Assembly: GCF_000186265.1 (NCBI RefSeq)
Contig: NC_014934.1
Coordinates: 1,798,001 to 1,862,000, forward strand
Direction of reading: 5' to 3'
Length of the DNA stretch: 64,000 bases
DNA from: Cellulophaga algicola DSM 14237
GTDB lineage: Bacteria; Bacteroidota; Bacteroidia; Flavobacteriales; Flavobacteriaceae
Positions 9,128 to 18,626 of this stretch are shown here, one piece after another. Both the position numbers and the translations under genes were made by a program. How positions within the stretch are numbered: position 1 is the first letter of the stretch; every line of letters starts with the position of its first letter. The notes under the pieces were generated by a model, which searched no databases, had not been told where the DNA came from, and saw nothing but the letters and a program-made list of their open reading frames with translations.

Positions 9128-10204
9128 CTAAAACAATTTTGAATACTCATTCGCAATTTTACTCCATGTATAATTAGATTCTGCAAAAGTTTTCAAGTCA
9201 ATTCCTATAAGTTTCAATTTTTCTTTTTCTAACTTATTTAAGATCTTCAAAAGATCATCTTCATTTGAAAAGTAATAACTTAAATTATTCATTGTAAACT
9301 TATTATAATTAACATTAAATGCTATTATTGGAAGACCCAAATACATTGCTTCTACCAAAGATGGGTTAGTTCCTCCAGCACTATGTCCGTGAATATAAAT
9401 AGTGCAATTACTTCTAATTTGATTTAATATTTTCTGATCATATATTGGATCTAGAATCCATATATTATCAAATGGAGAATATTTCAATTTCAGTTTTTCT
9501 CCATATCTACTAGAATTCCAGTTACCTATAATCACTATATTCTTATTACACTTTGAAAATGTTGCTAATATTAATTCAATGTTATTTTCAGGTTCAATTC
9601 GGCAAACTTTAAAAGCATATTCTTTAGGAAGTTCATATTTTATAATAGTTTCGGGCATCAATATTTCAAAAAAAGCATGATTTGAGCCATATGTAATTAA
9701 TGTGCTTTTTTTATTATAGTTCAATTTAACGTGCTCTCTAATTCCTTGATTATCTACGATAACATTATGGCTGTATTTGACAGCTATACTTTCTTGCCAT
9801 TTCAGATATTTTTTTGCTAGTCGTCCCCATTTGTTTCTTTTCCATTCTAAACCATCAATATTTGTTATGATTTTTTTATTAGAGAATATTCTAACAAAAG
9901 GTATCATAAATGCTCCACTAACTCCTAGAATTAGTAATGTATCAGAATAAAATAATGAGTGAAGTATTGATATGGCGTCGTAAACGATACTAGACTTTCC
10001 GTTAGCATTTAAAGGGAGATATATAAGTTTTGCGTTATTATAACTCTTCACTTTATTATCATAATTGTACTTACTGCAATAGACAGTAAAATTGAATCTA
10101 GTATGTAATTCATCAACAAGATAATTTGCCAAAGTTTCAAACCCCCCATATTTAGCAGGTATTCCGACAGTACCTATAATTGCTACTCTTTCTTTAGAAC
10201 TCAT
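9128..10204 (-). CDS. DUF1972-type glycosyltransferase (GT4, rhamnosyltransferase-like)
   Basis: A 358-residue GT-B glycosyltransferase. The N-terminal DUF1972 domain is marked by GTVGIPAKYGGFETLANYL, and the C-terminal GT4 domain by PSLVEAMYLGLPIIAF. Characterised relatives include rhamnosyltransferases of capsule synthesis, which fits the rfb genes upstream, but acceptor and linkage are unknown. I start it at the ATG at 10204 (MSSKERVAIIG). Upstream in-frame ATG/TTG codons would push it into the preceding ligase-like gene and add a non-family N-terminus. It follows that gene by 13 bp within the AT-rich centre of the cluster. Confidence 0.85.
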   Translation of the reverse strand: MSSKERVAIIGTVGIPAKYGGFETLANYLVDELHTRFNFTVYCSKYNYDNKVKSYNNAKLIYLPLNANGKSSIVYDAISILHSLFYSDTLLILGVSGAFMIPFVRIFSNKKIITNIDGLEWKRNKWGRLAKKYLKWQESIAVKYSHNVIVDNQGIREHVKLNYNKKSTLITYGSNHAFFEILMPETIIKYELPKEYAFKVCRIEPENNIELILATFSKCNKNIVIIGNWNSSRYGEKLKLKYSPFDNIWILDPIYDQKILNQIRSNCTIYIHGHSAGGTNPSLVEAMYLGLPIIAFNVNYNKFTMNNLSYYFSNEDDLLKILNKLEKEKLKLIGIDLKTFAESNYTWSKIANEYSKLF

Positions 10205-10217
10205 GATTTTGTAAAAA

Positions 10218-11456
10218 TTAGATTGAAATTTTCTTAGGTGTATTTGAAAAATAAAAAAGCGAATTAAACAATACAAAATAAACCAAGCCTCGGTGAACTT
10301 GTAAGTTAGATTCGGTAAGTGATAGGGATGAAAATGAAAATAAAAATATTAAATATAAAAAATTCCTGTCTTCAATCGCTTTTTTAAAAGATACAAATAA
10401 TATAACACTGTAAAGAGAGATTCCAACAATTCCAAACCTGAGAAAATATTCTAAAAATTGATTATGCATATTATATCCAAGGTATCCTGCTCCATCCATT
10501 TTATATTTTTTGTAGGTGTTGTCTATAAAATTTTGGCTGTCACCTGAGCCAATTCCAAGTATATAATCCTCATGATTCATACTAGATATAACTAGCTTCC
10601 ATGTAATTAACCTCAATGTTACTCCTGTAAATTCATCATCATAAGAATAAGTGTTTTTAGAAAGAAGTTCCCATTTAGAGAAAATTGAATCTTGAAATCT
10701 TTGTCCAGTTATGGAGGATTTAAACATAAATATTAATAGGATAAATGTAATTACAAACCAATTGCGATTATTGTAATGTTTAAAAACAAAAAATATTGAC
10801 AAAATAAAGAATATTAATAAAATATTTTTTGAAGAAAGCAGTATTAATAAAAAACTATCAAAAATAAATAGTAGTAGAATTAGGTATATTGAACATTTAA
10901 ATACATTTTTTTGATACCCTACAATTATAGTTGACAATGAAAAAAGGAGATATAAGGAAAAGTAAACTGGGTGAAAATTTATAATGGTTGTTAAATCATC
11001 ATAAAAGAAAACGTTTATTTCTCCTCCATTATAAAATTTATAGCAAGCAGATAAAAATATAAAAATTGCATATGCTTGGCTAATGAGGGCAAATTTTAAT
11101 AAAATATAAAATTTTTCTCTCTCATTTAAACTTACCGATAATGAAAATAATATTGGAAGTACGAGCCACACAATATTTTTTTGAAGTGATCTGAAAGCTA
11201 TCTGAGTCTCATTTGAAAAAAAACAGCTTAATATAAATATTGCGAAGAATCCTAAATATATATAATAAATTTTGTTTAATTTATAATTAATTTTATTTTC
11301 AATAATTATTTTAATTAAAGAAAAAAATACAAATAAAATTAGAATAAAACTACTAATGTTTTCTGGTAATAATAAACCAATTAATGAAAGAATTAAAACA
11401 TATTTCTGAGTTAAATTAATATATTTAATAGCATTTAAACTTTTATTAAATATCAT
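10218..11456 (-). CDS. O-antigen ligase/polymerase family membrane protein (first to be called WaaL- or Wzy-like)
   Basis: A 412-residue protein with about eleven membrane helices and a large periplasmic loop around residues 255-335. The GIGSGDSQNF and GYNMHNQFLEYFLRFG segments are typical of the O-antigen ligase / Wzy C superfamily, where the HNQFLE-type histidine is functionally important. The family contains both polymerases, which join repeat units at the periplasmic face, and ligases, which move the chain to lipid A-core; sequence alone does not separate these. It overlaps the second member of the family (11446-12690) by 11 bp. Base composition is strikingly AT-rich. Confidence 0.82.
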   Translation of the reverse strand: MIFNKSLNAIKYINLTQKYVLILSLIGLLLPENISSFILILFVFFSLIKIIIENKINYKLNKIYYIYLGFFAIFILSCFFSNETQIAFRSLQKNIVWLVLPILFSLSVSLNEREKFYILLKFALISQAYAIFIFLSACYKFYNGGEINVFFYDDLTTIINFHPVYFSLYLLFSLSTIIVGYQKNVFKCSIYLILLLFIFDSFLLILLSSKNILLIFFILSIFFVFKHYNNRNWFVITFILLIFMFKSSITGQRFQDSIFSKWELLSKNTYSYDDEFTGVTLRLITWKLVISSMNHEDYILGIGSGDSQNFIDNTYKKYKMDGAGYLGYNMHNQFLEYFLRFGIVGISLYSVILFVSFKKAIEDRNFLYLIFLFSFSSLSLTESNLQVHRGLVYFVLFNSLFYFSNTPKKISI

Positions 11457-12690
11457 AATATATTTTTTTGTTTGTACTAGATTTATGAGCGAAGTATAAA
11501 AATATGCCTAAAAATATTACCGATGCCTCTTTAAGGTTATATATTCCGGTAATTATTAATGTTGTAAAAAAAAAATAAAGGGCAAATCCAGAAATAATTC
11601 TTGAGTAAATAACTTTATGCTTATCCTTAAAATTGTCATAAACTTTTTTATATAAGCTATAAAGTACCAAGAGGTATATTAGCAATCCGAGACAACCAGT
11701 TTTAAAAAATATATATATATAACCATTATGCAAGTGTGGTATATAGCGAAGACCATTAAGACCCCCAATTGGAGCCATAAATTTTAAATCAATCAAGGAG
11801 CCAAAACCCTTTCCTATTAAATAATTCATGGGATTACCACTCATCTGATTTAACGCATTTGATGCTTCATAAGCTCTCCAATGTTCATAAATTTCTTTAT
11901 GATTATTTGGACTATATTTTTTTGGTGATTCAAATACTTCAGATGGTGCATTTCTAATCTTAAATAATAAGCTTTGTGCAGGTGAACTTGTAGGGTCTAA
12001 TTTTATAGATGATAAAATTATATATAAAATTATTAGGGTTATTGCTGTTATACTTGAATATTTGATAGCTTTTTTAGAAAACTTTGTATATCCTAAAATA
12101 GAAACATAAAATGTAAAAAAACCCAAGATCATTGTCCTAGAAAAATAAAATAAAGAGGATGTTAAAATAACTATAATAAAAATATTGTTTATTTTATTAG
12201 AGCTTATTACATTCAACAAATTAAATCTTTTTCTAAATATTAATAATATTAATGCGAAGAGTTCTATAAAGCTAGCATCACCTCCGTTTTGTCTTATTTG
12301 ACCAATATCTATTACTTTTAAATTTAGTGAGGCTAGTGTTATTAGGTGTTTGATTGAAATAATAAAGGCGACTATTAATATAGTTTTCAATATAAATTTA
12401 TTGTCATTAATTTTCAGACTAAATAGGTATCCAGCCATAATTAAAATTATTGGCTTAGTAAAGTGTAAAATATCTCTCAATTTATCATAGAAGGAGGAAT
12501 CGTTTATTAAGCCTACGGAAATGCCTAACAGTACTATAAAAATTAGTAGAAATAAAATATTAAATAAGTTTTTAGAAATGTAATTTCTGTTTCCAATTAT
12601 TAATAACGAGCATATGCAAAAAATAGAACTTGACACTACTAATTCAATTTGATTGAATTGTATTTGAATAATTAGATAAACAATAAACAT
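11446..12690 (-). CDS. Second O-antigen polymerase/ligase-like membrane protein
   Basis: A 414-residue multi-pass protein of the same broad O-antigen ligase/polymerase superfamily. It has about eleven hydrophobic segments, a long periplasmic loop rich in charged residues (around SPAQSLLFKIRNAPSEVFE), and a GKGFGSLIDLKF...HLHNGYIYIFFKTGCLG stretch corresponding to the conserved H-N-x-Y/F motif. I start it at the ATG at 12690. Earlier in-frame TTG/GTG codons reach into the acyltransferase gene and are less likely, but the start is uncertain. With the neighbouring paralogue it probably provides the Wzy polymerase and a ligase, in an order I cannot assign. Confidence 0.78.
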   Translation of the reverse strand: MFIVYLIIQIQFNQIELVVSSSIFCICSLLIIGNRNYISKNLFNILFLLIFIVLLGISVGLINDSSFYDKLRDILHFTKPIILIMAGYLFSLKINDNKFILKTILIVAFIISIKHLITLASLNLKVIDIGQIRQNGGDASFIELFALILLIFRKRFNLLNVISSNKINNIFIIVILTSSLFYFSRTMILGFFTFYVSILGYTKFSKKAIKYSSITAITLIILYIILSSIKLDPTSSPAQSLLFKIRNAPSEVFESPKKYSPNNHKEIYEHWRAYEASNALNQMSGNPMNYLIGKGFGSLIDLKFMAPIGGLNGLRYIPHLHNGYIYIFFKTGCLGLLIYLLVLYSLYKKVYDNFKDKHKVIYSRIISGFALYFFFTTLIITGIYNLKEASVIFLGIFLYFAHKSSTNKKIYYDI

Positions 12691-12725
12691 TGTCTTGTAT
12701 ATAAACTCCACCGAATTCAAGTTTT

Positions 12726-13412
12726 TTATAATTTTTTTATAATTTTTGCAGGTATTCCGCCAATTATACAATTTCCGTTAAAGCTTTTAGTTACTACACT
12801 TCCTGCTGCAACCACTGTTTTACTCCCTAAGGTAACTCCGTCTAAAACTATTGCTCCACTGCCTAGCCAACAGTTATCTTTAATCTCAACTCCTATTCTA
12901 GTTTCTCCTTGTTGATTTATGTTGCCTATTCCATCAAATCTGTGGTTCTCAGAAAACACTTTAACCCCTGGTCCCATAATTACGTGATTTCCTATTCTAA
13001 CACCCCCTTGACCTCCTATAAAGGTATTTGCATTTATCCCGCAATTATTTCCAATCATGATACCTTTACCTTTATTAGAAATAACACCTGTACACACGAT
13101 AATAGAATTTCGTTCAATGGTTACATTATTACCCAATGTAATTCCATTCTCAGATAAGGCATCTATGAAAACGTAGTCCCCTAGAATTAAATTTTTTCCT
13201 GCACTAAACAATTGAGAGTGTCTAATTTTAATGTTTTTTCCTTTAAAAAATATTCCACTTGTTTTAATAAAGGTCAATTTAGACCAAGACCCTCTCGCGA
13301 CTTGAAAAAAACGATAATATAGCACTTTAAACAATTCAATATTTGAATATTCTGATTGAATTTTATAGTTGCTATCTCCTTTTATTTTCGATATTAATTT
13401 ATCTATCTTCAT
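12726..13412 (-). CDS. Hexapeptide-repeat O-acyltransferase (left-handed beta-helix)
   Basis: A 228-residue acetyl- or acyl-transferase with left-handed beta-helix repeats ([LIV]-G-x4 pattern) from about residue 60 to the end: NLILGDYVFID, ITLGNNVTIE, IMIGNNCGIN, VRIGNHVIMG, then the catalytic-type loop VFSENHRFD with its histidine, and the closing GGIPAKIIKKL. Such proteins acetylate sugars of the growing polysaccharide using acetyl-CoA. The first ~60 residues are outside the repeat. The start overlaps the end of the GT4 gene (13399-14505) by 14 bp. The acceptor is unknown. Confidence 0.85.
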   Translation of the reverse strand: MKIDKLISKIKGDSNYKIQSEYSNIELFKVLYYRFFQVARGSWSKLTFIKTSGIFFKGKNIKIRHSQLFSAGKNLILGDYVFIDALSENGITLGNNVTIERNSIIVCTGVISNKGKGIMIGNNCGINANTFIGGQGGVRIGNHVIMGPGVKVFSENHRFDGIGNINQQGETRIGVEIKDNCWLGSGAIVLDGVTLGSKTVVAAGSVVTKSFNGNCIIGGIPAKIIKKL

Positions 13413-14505
13413 TGCACCCTACAATATTAAATATATTATTTATTTGTTCGGCTGTAGTTTCCCAACTAAATTTTTTCGCACGCTCCTTACCAAGGTTTGC
13501 TAATTTTAAATACATATTTTCGTCCTGTAAAAGGGTGTTAATTTTATTTGCAATATCCGTTGCATCATTAGGGTTAATGTATAAAACTGCATTAGCACAT
13601 ATTTCCGGTAATGAAGTAGTGTTGGATACAATAACGGGGGTGCCTGAAGCCATAGATTCTAATGGTGGTAATCCGAACCCTTCTGCAAAAGACGGGAAAC
13701 AAAATATATGTGCTGAAGCATATAGTTTAATTACATCATCATCTTGAATATAACCAGTAAATAAGACTCTCTCTTCTAAGTTAAGTTTGGTAATAGCGTT
13801 TTTTAAATTAGCCATTTCATGGTCTGCTTTTCCTGCTATAACCAAAGATATATCCTTTATATCTTTTAAGGACTTAAGTAATGTGGAAATATTTTTTCTG
13901 TAATTTAACCTACCGAAATACAAAATAAATTTCTTCGGGAGATTATATTTCTCCTTAAATATTCTAATACTTTCTTGAGAATGCGTCTGTTCATAATCCT
14001 TGTTTATTCCATGATATACAACAGAGATAGCCTCTTTTTTCATGAAGTTATGTCTTATAATTCTTTTTTTTTCACTCTCTGAAATAGTAATAATATGGTT
14101 CGAAAATTTTGAAAGATACTTTATTGGCCATAGATATATTCTTTCTTTGAGAGTATAATATTCTGGAAAATCTAAGAATAATACGTCATGTATATAATTA
14201 ATACTCTTACTTCTAGTTAAAACAGCGGAAAAATTTTGGTATAGAATTACATCCAATTTTAGTTTTCTTGAATATTGAGGAAGTAAAAAAACATTGCTAA
14301 GTGCATTATTAATGTTTTTAATGTAAATCAGTGTAACATTATTATCTAAAAATGGGAAAGGTTTATTTTTATCTGATTTATTTAGAAAAAGATAAAACTC
14401 ATCTTTTTTGTTATAGGTTAACAGTTCTTTGACAATATTTTTCACCACAACTCTACCACTTGGAGGCCCATCAAAAAACCACTTTGCATCAATTCCTATT
14501 TTCAT
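13399..14505 (-). CDS. Glycosyltransferase family 4
   Basis: A 368-residue GT-B glycosyltransferase, retaining GT4 type. The N-domain begins MKIGIDAKWFFDGPPSG, a start common in mannosyltransferase-like members. The C-domain has FGRLNYRKNISTLLKSL (around residues 197-213) and the donor-binding E-x7-E region PSFAEGFGLPPLESMASGTP. It acts at the cytoplasmic membrane face on the lipid-linked repeat unit; sugar and linkage are not predictable. It is preceded by the acyltransferase 14548-15219 and overlaps the next acyltransferase by 14 bp, so these genes are tightly coupled. Confidence 0.87.
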   Translation of the reverse strand: MKIGIDAKWFFDGPPSGRVVVKNIVKELLTYNKKDEFYLFLNKSDKNKPFPFLDNNVTLIYIKNINNALSNVFLLPQYSRKLKLDVILYQNFSAVLTRSKSINYIHDVLFLDFPEYYTLKERIYLWPIKYLSKFSNHIITISESEKKRIIRHNFMKKEAISVVYHGINKDYEQTHSQESIRIFKEKYNLPKKFILYFGRLNYRKNISTLLKSLKDIKDISLVIAGKADHEMANLKNAITKLNLEERVLFTGYIQDDDVIKLYASAHIFCFPSFAEGFGLPPLESMASGTPVIVSNTTSLPEICANAVLYINPNDATDIANKINTLLQDENMYLKLANLGKERAKKFSWETTAEQINNIFNIVGCNEDR

Positions 14506-14547
14506 TTTGAGCTACGGATTATAAAACTTAATTTATTTTTTTGGAAT

Positions 14548-15219
14548 TTATATTTCCCAAGTTACTCTTTCTTTAATAACTCTTACTGGTATTCCTCCTA
14601 TAATTGAATTATTTTCTTTCAATTTATTAGTGGAATAGACTGTATTTGCAGCTATTACACTTTTATTTGGAATTTCTGACCCTTTCAAAATTAAACAACG
14701 ACAGCCAATCCATACCCTATCACCAATAACAATGTCTTTATTGGGATTTATTTTTTCTCCATTCTCTGTGTAAATACTATGAAAATCAGTATCCATAATT
14801 AAAACATCCCATGAAATTAAGACATCGTCTCCAATGCTAATTTTTTTATGACTTACAATTGAAGATTCTGCCGTTACGAGTAAATTATTTCCCAGAATCA
14901 TATGCCCTTTAGAGCCAACTGATAGCTTGCTACCTTGTCCAATTCTTGCCTTGCCTTTAAATGTAATTTTCCCTTTTATTTCTAAAACACTTCTAGAGTA
15001 TCTTTTGTCAAAAATTCCAATTTTACCATAACCAATTTGTACCAAGCCGGGGCTTATCTTTCCTTCTATTTTAATTTCACCTTTTAAGACTAGCAAATTG
15101 CATTTTCTACTAACAAAAATTGGCAAATAAATAGCCTGCGTAAACGGTAAGTACTTAAAATTAATAATTAAAGTTTTAAAATTAATTTTGAATATATTCT
15201 TAATAAAAACTGCTACCAT
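14548..15219 (-). CDS. Hexapeptide-repeat acyltransferase
   Basis: A 223-residue second left-handed beta-helix acyltransferase of the cluster. Repeats run from about residue 50 (LVLKGEIKIEG, VQIGYGKIG, ARIGQGSKLSVG, MILGNNLLVT, ISIGDDVLIS) to a MDTDFHS histidine-containing loop, then IVIGDRVWIG and the final GGIPVRVIKE. The order MDTDFHSI / NPNKDIVIGDRVWIG resembles maltose/galactoside acetyltransferase-like proteins of O-antigen loci. It sits between a GT2 gene (23 bp upstream) and a GT4 gene. It is not closely similar to its neighbour at 12726-13412, so this is not a recent duplication. Confidence 0.85.
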   Translation of the reverse strand: MVAVFIKNIFKINFKTLIINFKYLPFTQAIYLPIFVSRKCNLLVLKGEIKIEGKISPGLVQIGYGKIGIFDKRYSRSVLEIKGKITFKGKARIGQGSKLSVGSKGHMILGNNLLVTAESSIVSHKKISIGDDVLISWDVLIMDTDFHSIYTENGEKINPNKDIVIGDRVWIGCRCLILKGSEIPNKSVIAANTVYSTNKLKENNSIIGGIPVRVIKERVTWEI

Positions 15220-15242
15220 AAACTTTTGTGCTTTTATTCATA

Positions 15243-16262
15243 TTAACCTCTAAACTTTCTTAATTCATTTCCTTTTAGCCAACCGAATAAATCAGCAAAA
15301 ACTTTAAACAAAATTTTTATTCTAGCTATTTGGCCTATTAAAATTCTATTCAATGGAAACATTATCAAGGAAATAGCAAATACAATTAAACTATATTTTT
15401 TAAAAAATTTCAAGGTTACCAATAATCTACCCCTTAAATAGTAATAATCAGCTAATTCACTATTTTTTCCTGTAGATGCTCCGCCTTTATGATAAACTAA
15501 TTCTTGAACTAAAAATGCCGGAGAAAAACCTTTCATTCTCCCTTTAAGAATCCAATCTAATTCTTCGAAATAAAGAAAATATTCCTCACTTATACTGCCA
15601 ACTATATTTAAATATTCCTTTGAAACTATCATAGATGCTCCGTTAGGGTATTTAATCTGTTTAGAGGCATAAAATTCCTCTGCATCTATTGGAACTCTAA
15701 GTTTAGATGAAATTGAATTATATAATCCCCCAATAGCCTGTATTTTAGTTTTATCACTATATTCCATTAAGGAAGTCCCTATAATTCCCGGTTTTTCTTT
15801 AAGAAAATAAAAATCTACTAAAGAACCTATCGAGTAAGGGCTTATTACAGTGTCGTTATTAAGTAACCAACAAATATGTTCCTCTATGCTATTACGGTTT
15901 AAATGATTTAGAGCAATGTTATTAGCGGCAGCAAATCCATCATTTTTATTTGCTTTTACAAGAATTATTTTTTCTTCACACTTTTTATTTCCTACCAACT
16001 CATTCTCAGTAATAGAGATAAATGGTATTGAGCCTGTTTTTAAGGGGTAAACATATTCCGGAAAATTAGTTTCAATATTTTCCATGTAATCCCCTTTGCA
16101 CCAACTCTCTAATTCCTCAATAGTTTTTTCTTTACTAGAGTTATCAATAAGGAACACTTGGTAGTTTTTATAGTCTTGTTTTAATATGCTTTCCAAACAC
16201 TCAATAGTATCGGGTACTGTATTATAATTAACTAGTATTATATTAACTTTAAGACTATTCAT
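15243..16262 (-). CDS. Glycosyltransferase family 2
   Basis: A 339-residue GT-A inverting glycosyltransferase. The N-terminus IILVNYNTVPDTIECLESIL is the typical GT2 opening, followed by VFLIDNSS, NDGFAAANNIALN and WLLNNDTVI, the DxD-equivalent metal site. A C-terminal hydrophobic segment (SLIVFAISLIMFPLNRILIG) probably holds it at the membrane. The overall form resembles rhamnosyltransferases of the RfbF/WbbL kind, consistent with the dTDP-rhamnose genes, though specificity is inferred. It overlaps the upstream GT4 gene by 8 bp. Confidence 0.87.
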   Translation of the reverse strand: MNSLKVNIILVNYNTVPDTIECLESILKQDYKNYQVFLIDNSSKEKTIEELESWCKGDYMENIETNFPEYVYPLKTGSIPFISITENELVGNKKCEEKIILVKANKNDGFAAANNIALNHLNRNSIEEHICWLLNNDTVISPYSIGSLVDFYFLKEKPGIIGTSLMEYSDKTKIQAIGGLYNSISSKLRVPIDAEEFYASKQIKYPNGASMIVSKEYLNIVGSISEEYFLYFEELDWILKGRMKGFSPAFLVQELVYHKGGASTGKNSELADYYYLRGRLLVTLKFFKKYSLIVFAISLIMFPLNRILIGQIARIKILFKVFADLFGWLKGNELRKFRG

Positions 16263-17325
16263 TTAATAAGCTTTTCCATTTAAAAGATATATTCTTCGCA
16301 GAATACTTAACAGCCTTTATTTCAGCTTGTTCTTTTAAATATTCTAAGTTTGATAATTTATTTTCCAGAATCTCTTTTGTGTTTTCTATTAGTGAGCTGT
16401 CGTCTGGAATAATAAAACCGTTTATATTGTGGTCAATTATCTCTTTTGGACCAGAGTGATTTGTAGAGATAGTAATAACGCCATTTGCCATTGCTTCAAT
16501 AATAACCATCCCAAAGAGTTCTTCCCACCTATCAGATTTTCGAGAAAAGAGTAATTGTACATCGTGAGCGTGAAACAATTTCCAAAGGTCTTTTTTAGAA
16601 GATATAAAGCCTTTGTATTCTATATTGCTAATTTCTTTAGCATTCTTTTCAACTAGTGGCTTCAATTCTCCTGCACCAACAATTGTTAAACTAAATTTTG
16701 TTGGATCTAGTTTTTTTATTAATTCAATTAATTCTTTTATTCCTTTTTCTTTAACCAACCGACCAACATAAATTAGTTTTATCTTATCGGAAAATTCTGT
16801 TGGTATAGCATGGGTTTCTAATTTCTTGTAAGAATGGTACACAACACTTGTTGATACTTTTATTTTATAATGCTTTGTTAGGCTTTTTAAACCTGTATTT
16901 GTTACTGAAAAAACTCCTGTAATATCCTCTTCCAAAAACTTTCTCCAAGTTTTCCTTATAAAATGACATGAGTTGAGTTTCTTTTTTGGGTAATATTTCC
17001 CACTCCAATCTGACCATGATGTGAAATAAAAAACTCTATGGCCTTTTAATAAAAATCTTAAAAAAACCATTCTCCAATCGAGCGGAGCAATGCCCACAAT
17101 TACCGTTCTTTTACTTGTAAAAGAAAGACTGATTAAAAAAATAATATTTTTTATTTGTTTTATAAATAAATTATAATCTAATCTAAATATACTTTTCAAT
17201 AGAAATCTAGTTATTGAAAATTCTCTAAATTGAACATCAGCATTTACTGTCGAAGCATAATACTCTAGCCCTATAAAATGTGAGACTGTACCCCTTTCGT
17301 GTAATACATAAATGTTATTCCTCAT
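16255..17325 (-). CDS. Glycosyltransferase family 4
   Basis: A 356-residue GT4 enzyme. The N-terminal half is divergent (starts MRNNIYVLHERGTVSHFIG, with TSWSDWSGKYYPKKK in the middle). The C-domain is canonical: YVGRLVKEKGIKELIELI, a VGAGEL stretch, and the E-x7-E donor site in EELFGMVIIEAMANG followed by HSGPKEIIDHNINGF. It adds a sugar to the lipid-linked unit in the cytoplasm. It follows the flippase gene by 6 bp and overlaps the GT2 gene by 8 bp. Codons and base composition are as AT-rich as in the neighbouring cluster genes. Confidence 0.86.
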   Translation of the reverse strand: MRNNIYVLHERGTVSHFIGLEYYASTVNADVQFREFSITRFLLKSIFRLDYNLFIKQIKNIIFLISLSFTSKRTVIVGIAPLDWRMVFLRFLLKGHRVFYFTSWSDWSGKYYPKKKLNSCHFIRKTWRKFLEEDITGVFSVTNTGLKSLTKHYKIKVSTSVVYHSYKKLETHAIPTEFSDKIKLIYVGRLVKEKGIKELIELIKKLDPTKFSLTIVGAGELKPLVEKNAKEISNIEYKGFISSKKDLWKLFHAHDVQLLFSRKSDRWEELFGMVIIEAMANGVITISTNHSGPKEIIDHNINGFIIPDDSSLIENTKEILENKLSNLEYLKEQAEIKAVKYSAKNISFKWKSLLNE

Positions 17326-17331
17326 TTTTAT

Positions 17332-18606
17332 TTATTCTTTTTTTAAATAATTTATTAAAACGATTGATGCTAAAACCAAATTTAACACTTGGGTTAACAC
17401 ATTTGATAAGGCTGCAGCAATTGCAGGAGATCCCATAAAATAAATTAAACCTAAGAGAATGAATATGTTAAATATACCTCCAAATAAATAAATTTTCATC
17501 GAATATTTTTCTAAGGAAAGTGAAAGGAAAACTACATTAAACAAAAAGTAAGATACTGGCGTAATCAAAATAAGAATTGAAAAAACATAAAAGATATCTA
17601 ATCCACTTAAGAATTCCTTACCTAAAACTAATGTTATAATTTCCTCAGAAAAAGTAAGGATTAAAACAAATAGTATCGTGCCTATAATTAAAGAGCTAAA
17701 AACACCCCATTTCATCTCTTTTAAGGCCTTACTTTTATTTTTAACAACAAGACCCGAAAAATATGGATATGTTGCATTGTATATCGGGGAAAATAAAAAT
17801 TTAAAAGGTTGAATTATTTTTTCTGCTCCTCCGTAGTACCCCATTATATCATTACTAACCATATTTCCTAAAATAAAAGCATTTGTACTAGTGTATGCGG
17901 TTATACTTAAATTAGAAACAAAAACACTAAAACCATTTTTTAATTGGTCTTTTATTCTATTCCATTTAACTAAAAAAATAGAAATATTATACTTTTTATA
18001 TAACAGTCCGATTCCAATTATTCCGGATAAAATGTACCCTACTGAATTTAATAATGGTACGTAAATATAATCTTGTTGGGTATTAATTAGAAAGAAAATG
18101 GATATTGTGAAACCTAGTTTTGATATAAAATTCAAAATAGTTATATACTTCATTTTTTCAATTCCTTGAAAAAACCAAGTAGGTAATAAAATGTTTCCTA
18201 TAACCATCCCGTATGTATAGAAATAAATCATTTTATCTTCTTGAAATCTAGAGAATGAGCTTACTACAATATATAAAATTACAAATCCTATGATTCCAAA
18301 TAGCACTCTTAAATTATAAATAGAAGAAACTATATTATTTAATTCCTTTTTGTTTCCTCTATTTTGGGCTATTTGCCTAACTCCAATAAAGTTAAAACCA
18401 TAGTCTGATAATATCATAAAATAATTTATAAAAATTTGAGCGAAAAAAATAACTCCGAATTTTTCTGGACCTAAAATTCTAGATAAATAAGGTAAAACCA
18501 TTAATGGCAACAAATGATTAGTCGCTTGCATTATTGTTAAAAAGCCAGCATTTTTAAGTACGACTTTTTTATCTTTTCCAATATTACTAAATTTCGCTTT
18601 TTTCAT
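17332..18606 (-). CDS. wzx: Wzx-type oligosaccharide flippase
   Basis: A 424-residue membrane protein with about twelve hydrophobic helices and the polysaccharide-export (MOP superfamily) start: NAGFLTIMQATNHLLPLMVLPYLSRILG, then GVIFFAQIF and GVRQIAQNRG. Wzx proteins move the undecaprenyl-linked repeat unit from the cytoplasmic to the periplasmic leaflet. The presence of a Wzx plus two Wzy/WaaL-like proteins and a Wzz-like protein indicates the Wzy-dependent rather than the ABC-transporter route. It is placed right after rfbD (20 bp). Confidence 0.92.
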   Translation of the reverse strand: MKKAKFSNIGKDKKVVLKNAGFLTIMQATNHLLPLMVLPYLSRILGPEKFGVIFFAQIFINYFMILSDYGFNFIGVRQIAQNRGNKKELNNIVSSIYNLRVLFGIIGFVILYIVVSSFSRFQEDKMIYFYTYGMVIGNILLPTWFFQGIEKMKYITILNFISKLGFTISIFFLINTQQDYIYVPLLNSVGYILSGIIGIGLLYKKYNISIFLVKWNRIKDQLKNGFSVFVSNLSITAYTSTNAFILGNMVSNDIMGYYGGAEKIIQPFKFLFSPIYNATYPYFSGLVVKNKSKALKEMKWGVFSSLIIGTILFVLILTFSEEIITLVLGKEFLSGLDIFYVFSILILITPVSYFLFNVVFLSLSLEKYSMKIYLFGGIFNIFILLGLIYFMGSPAIAAALSNVLTQVLNLVLASIVLINYLKKE

Positions 18607-18626
18607 GCTAAATAGTATAGCTTTTT

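Noticed and set aside
10205-10276. N-terminal extension of the DUF1972 glycosyltransferase
   Set aside because: It overlaps the preceding gene, and the family start MSSKERVAIIG begins at 10204.
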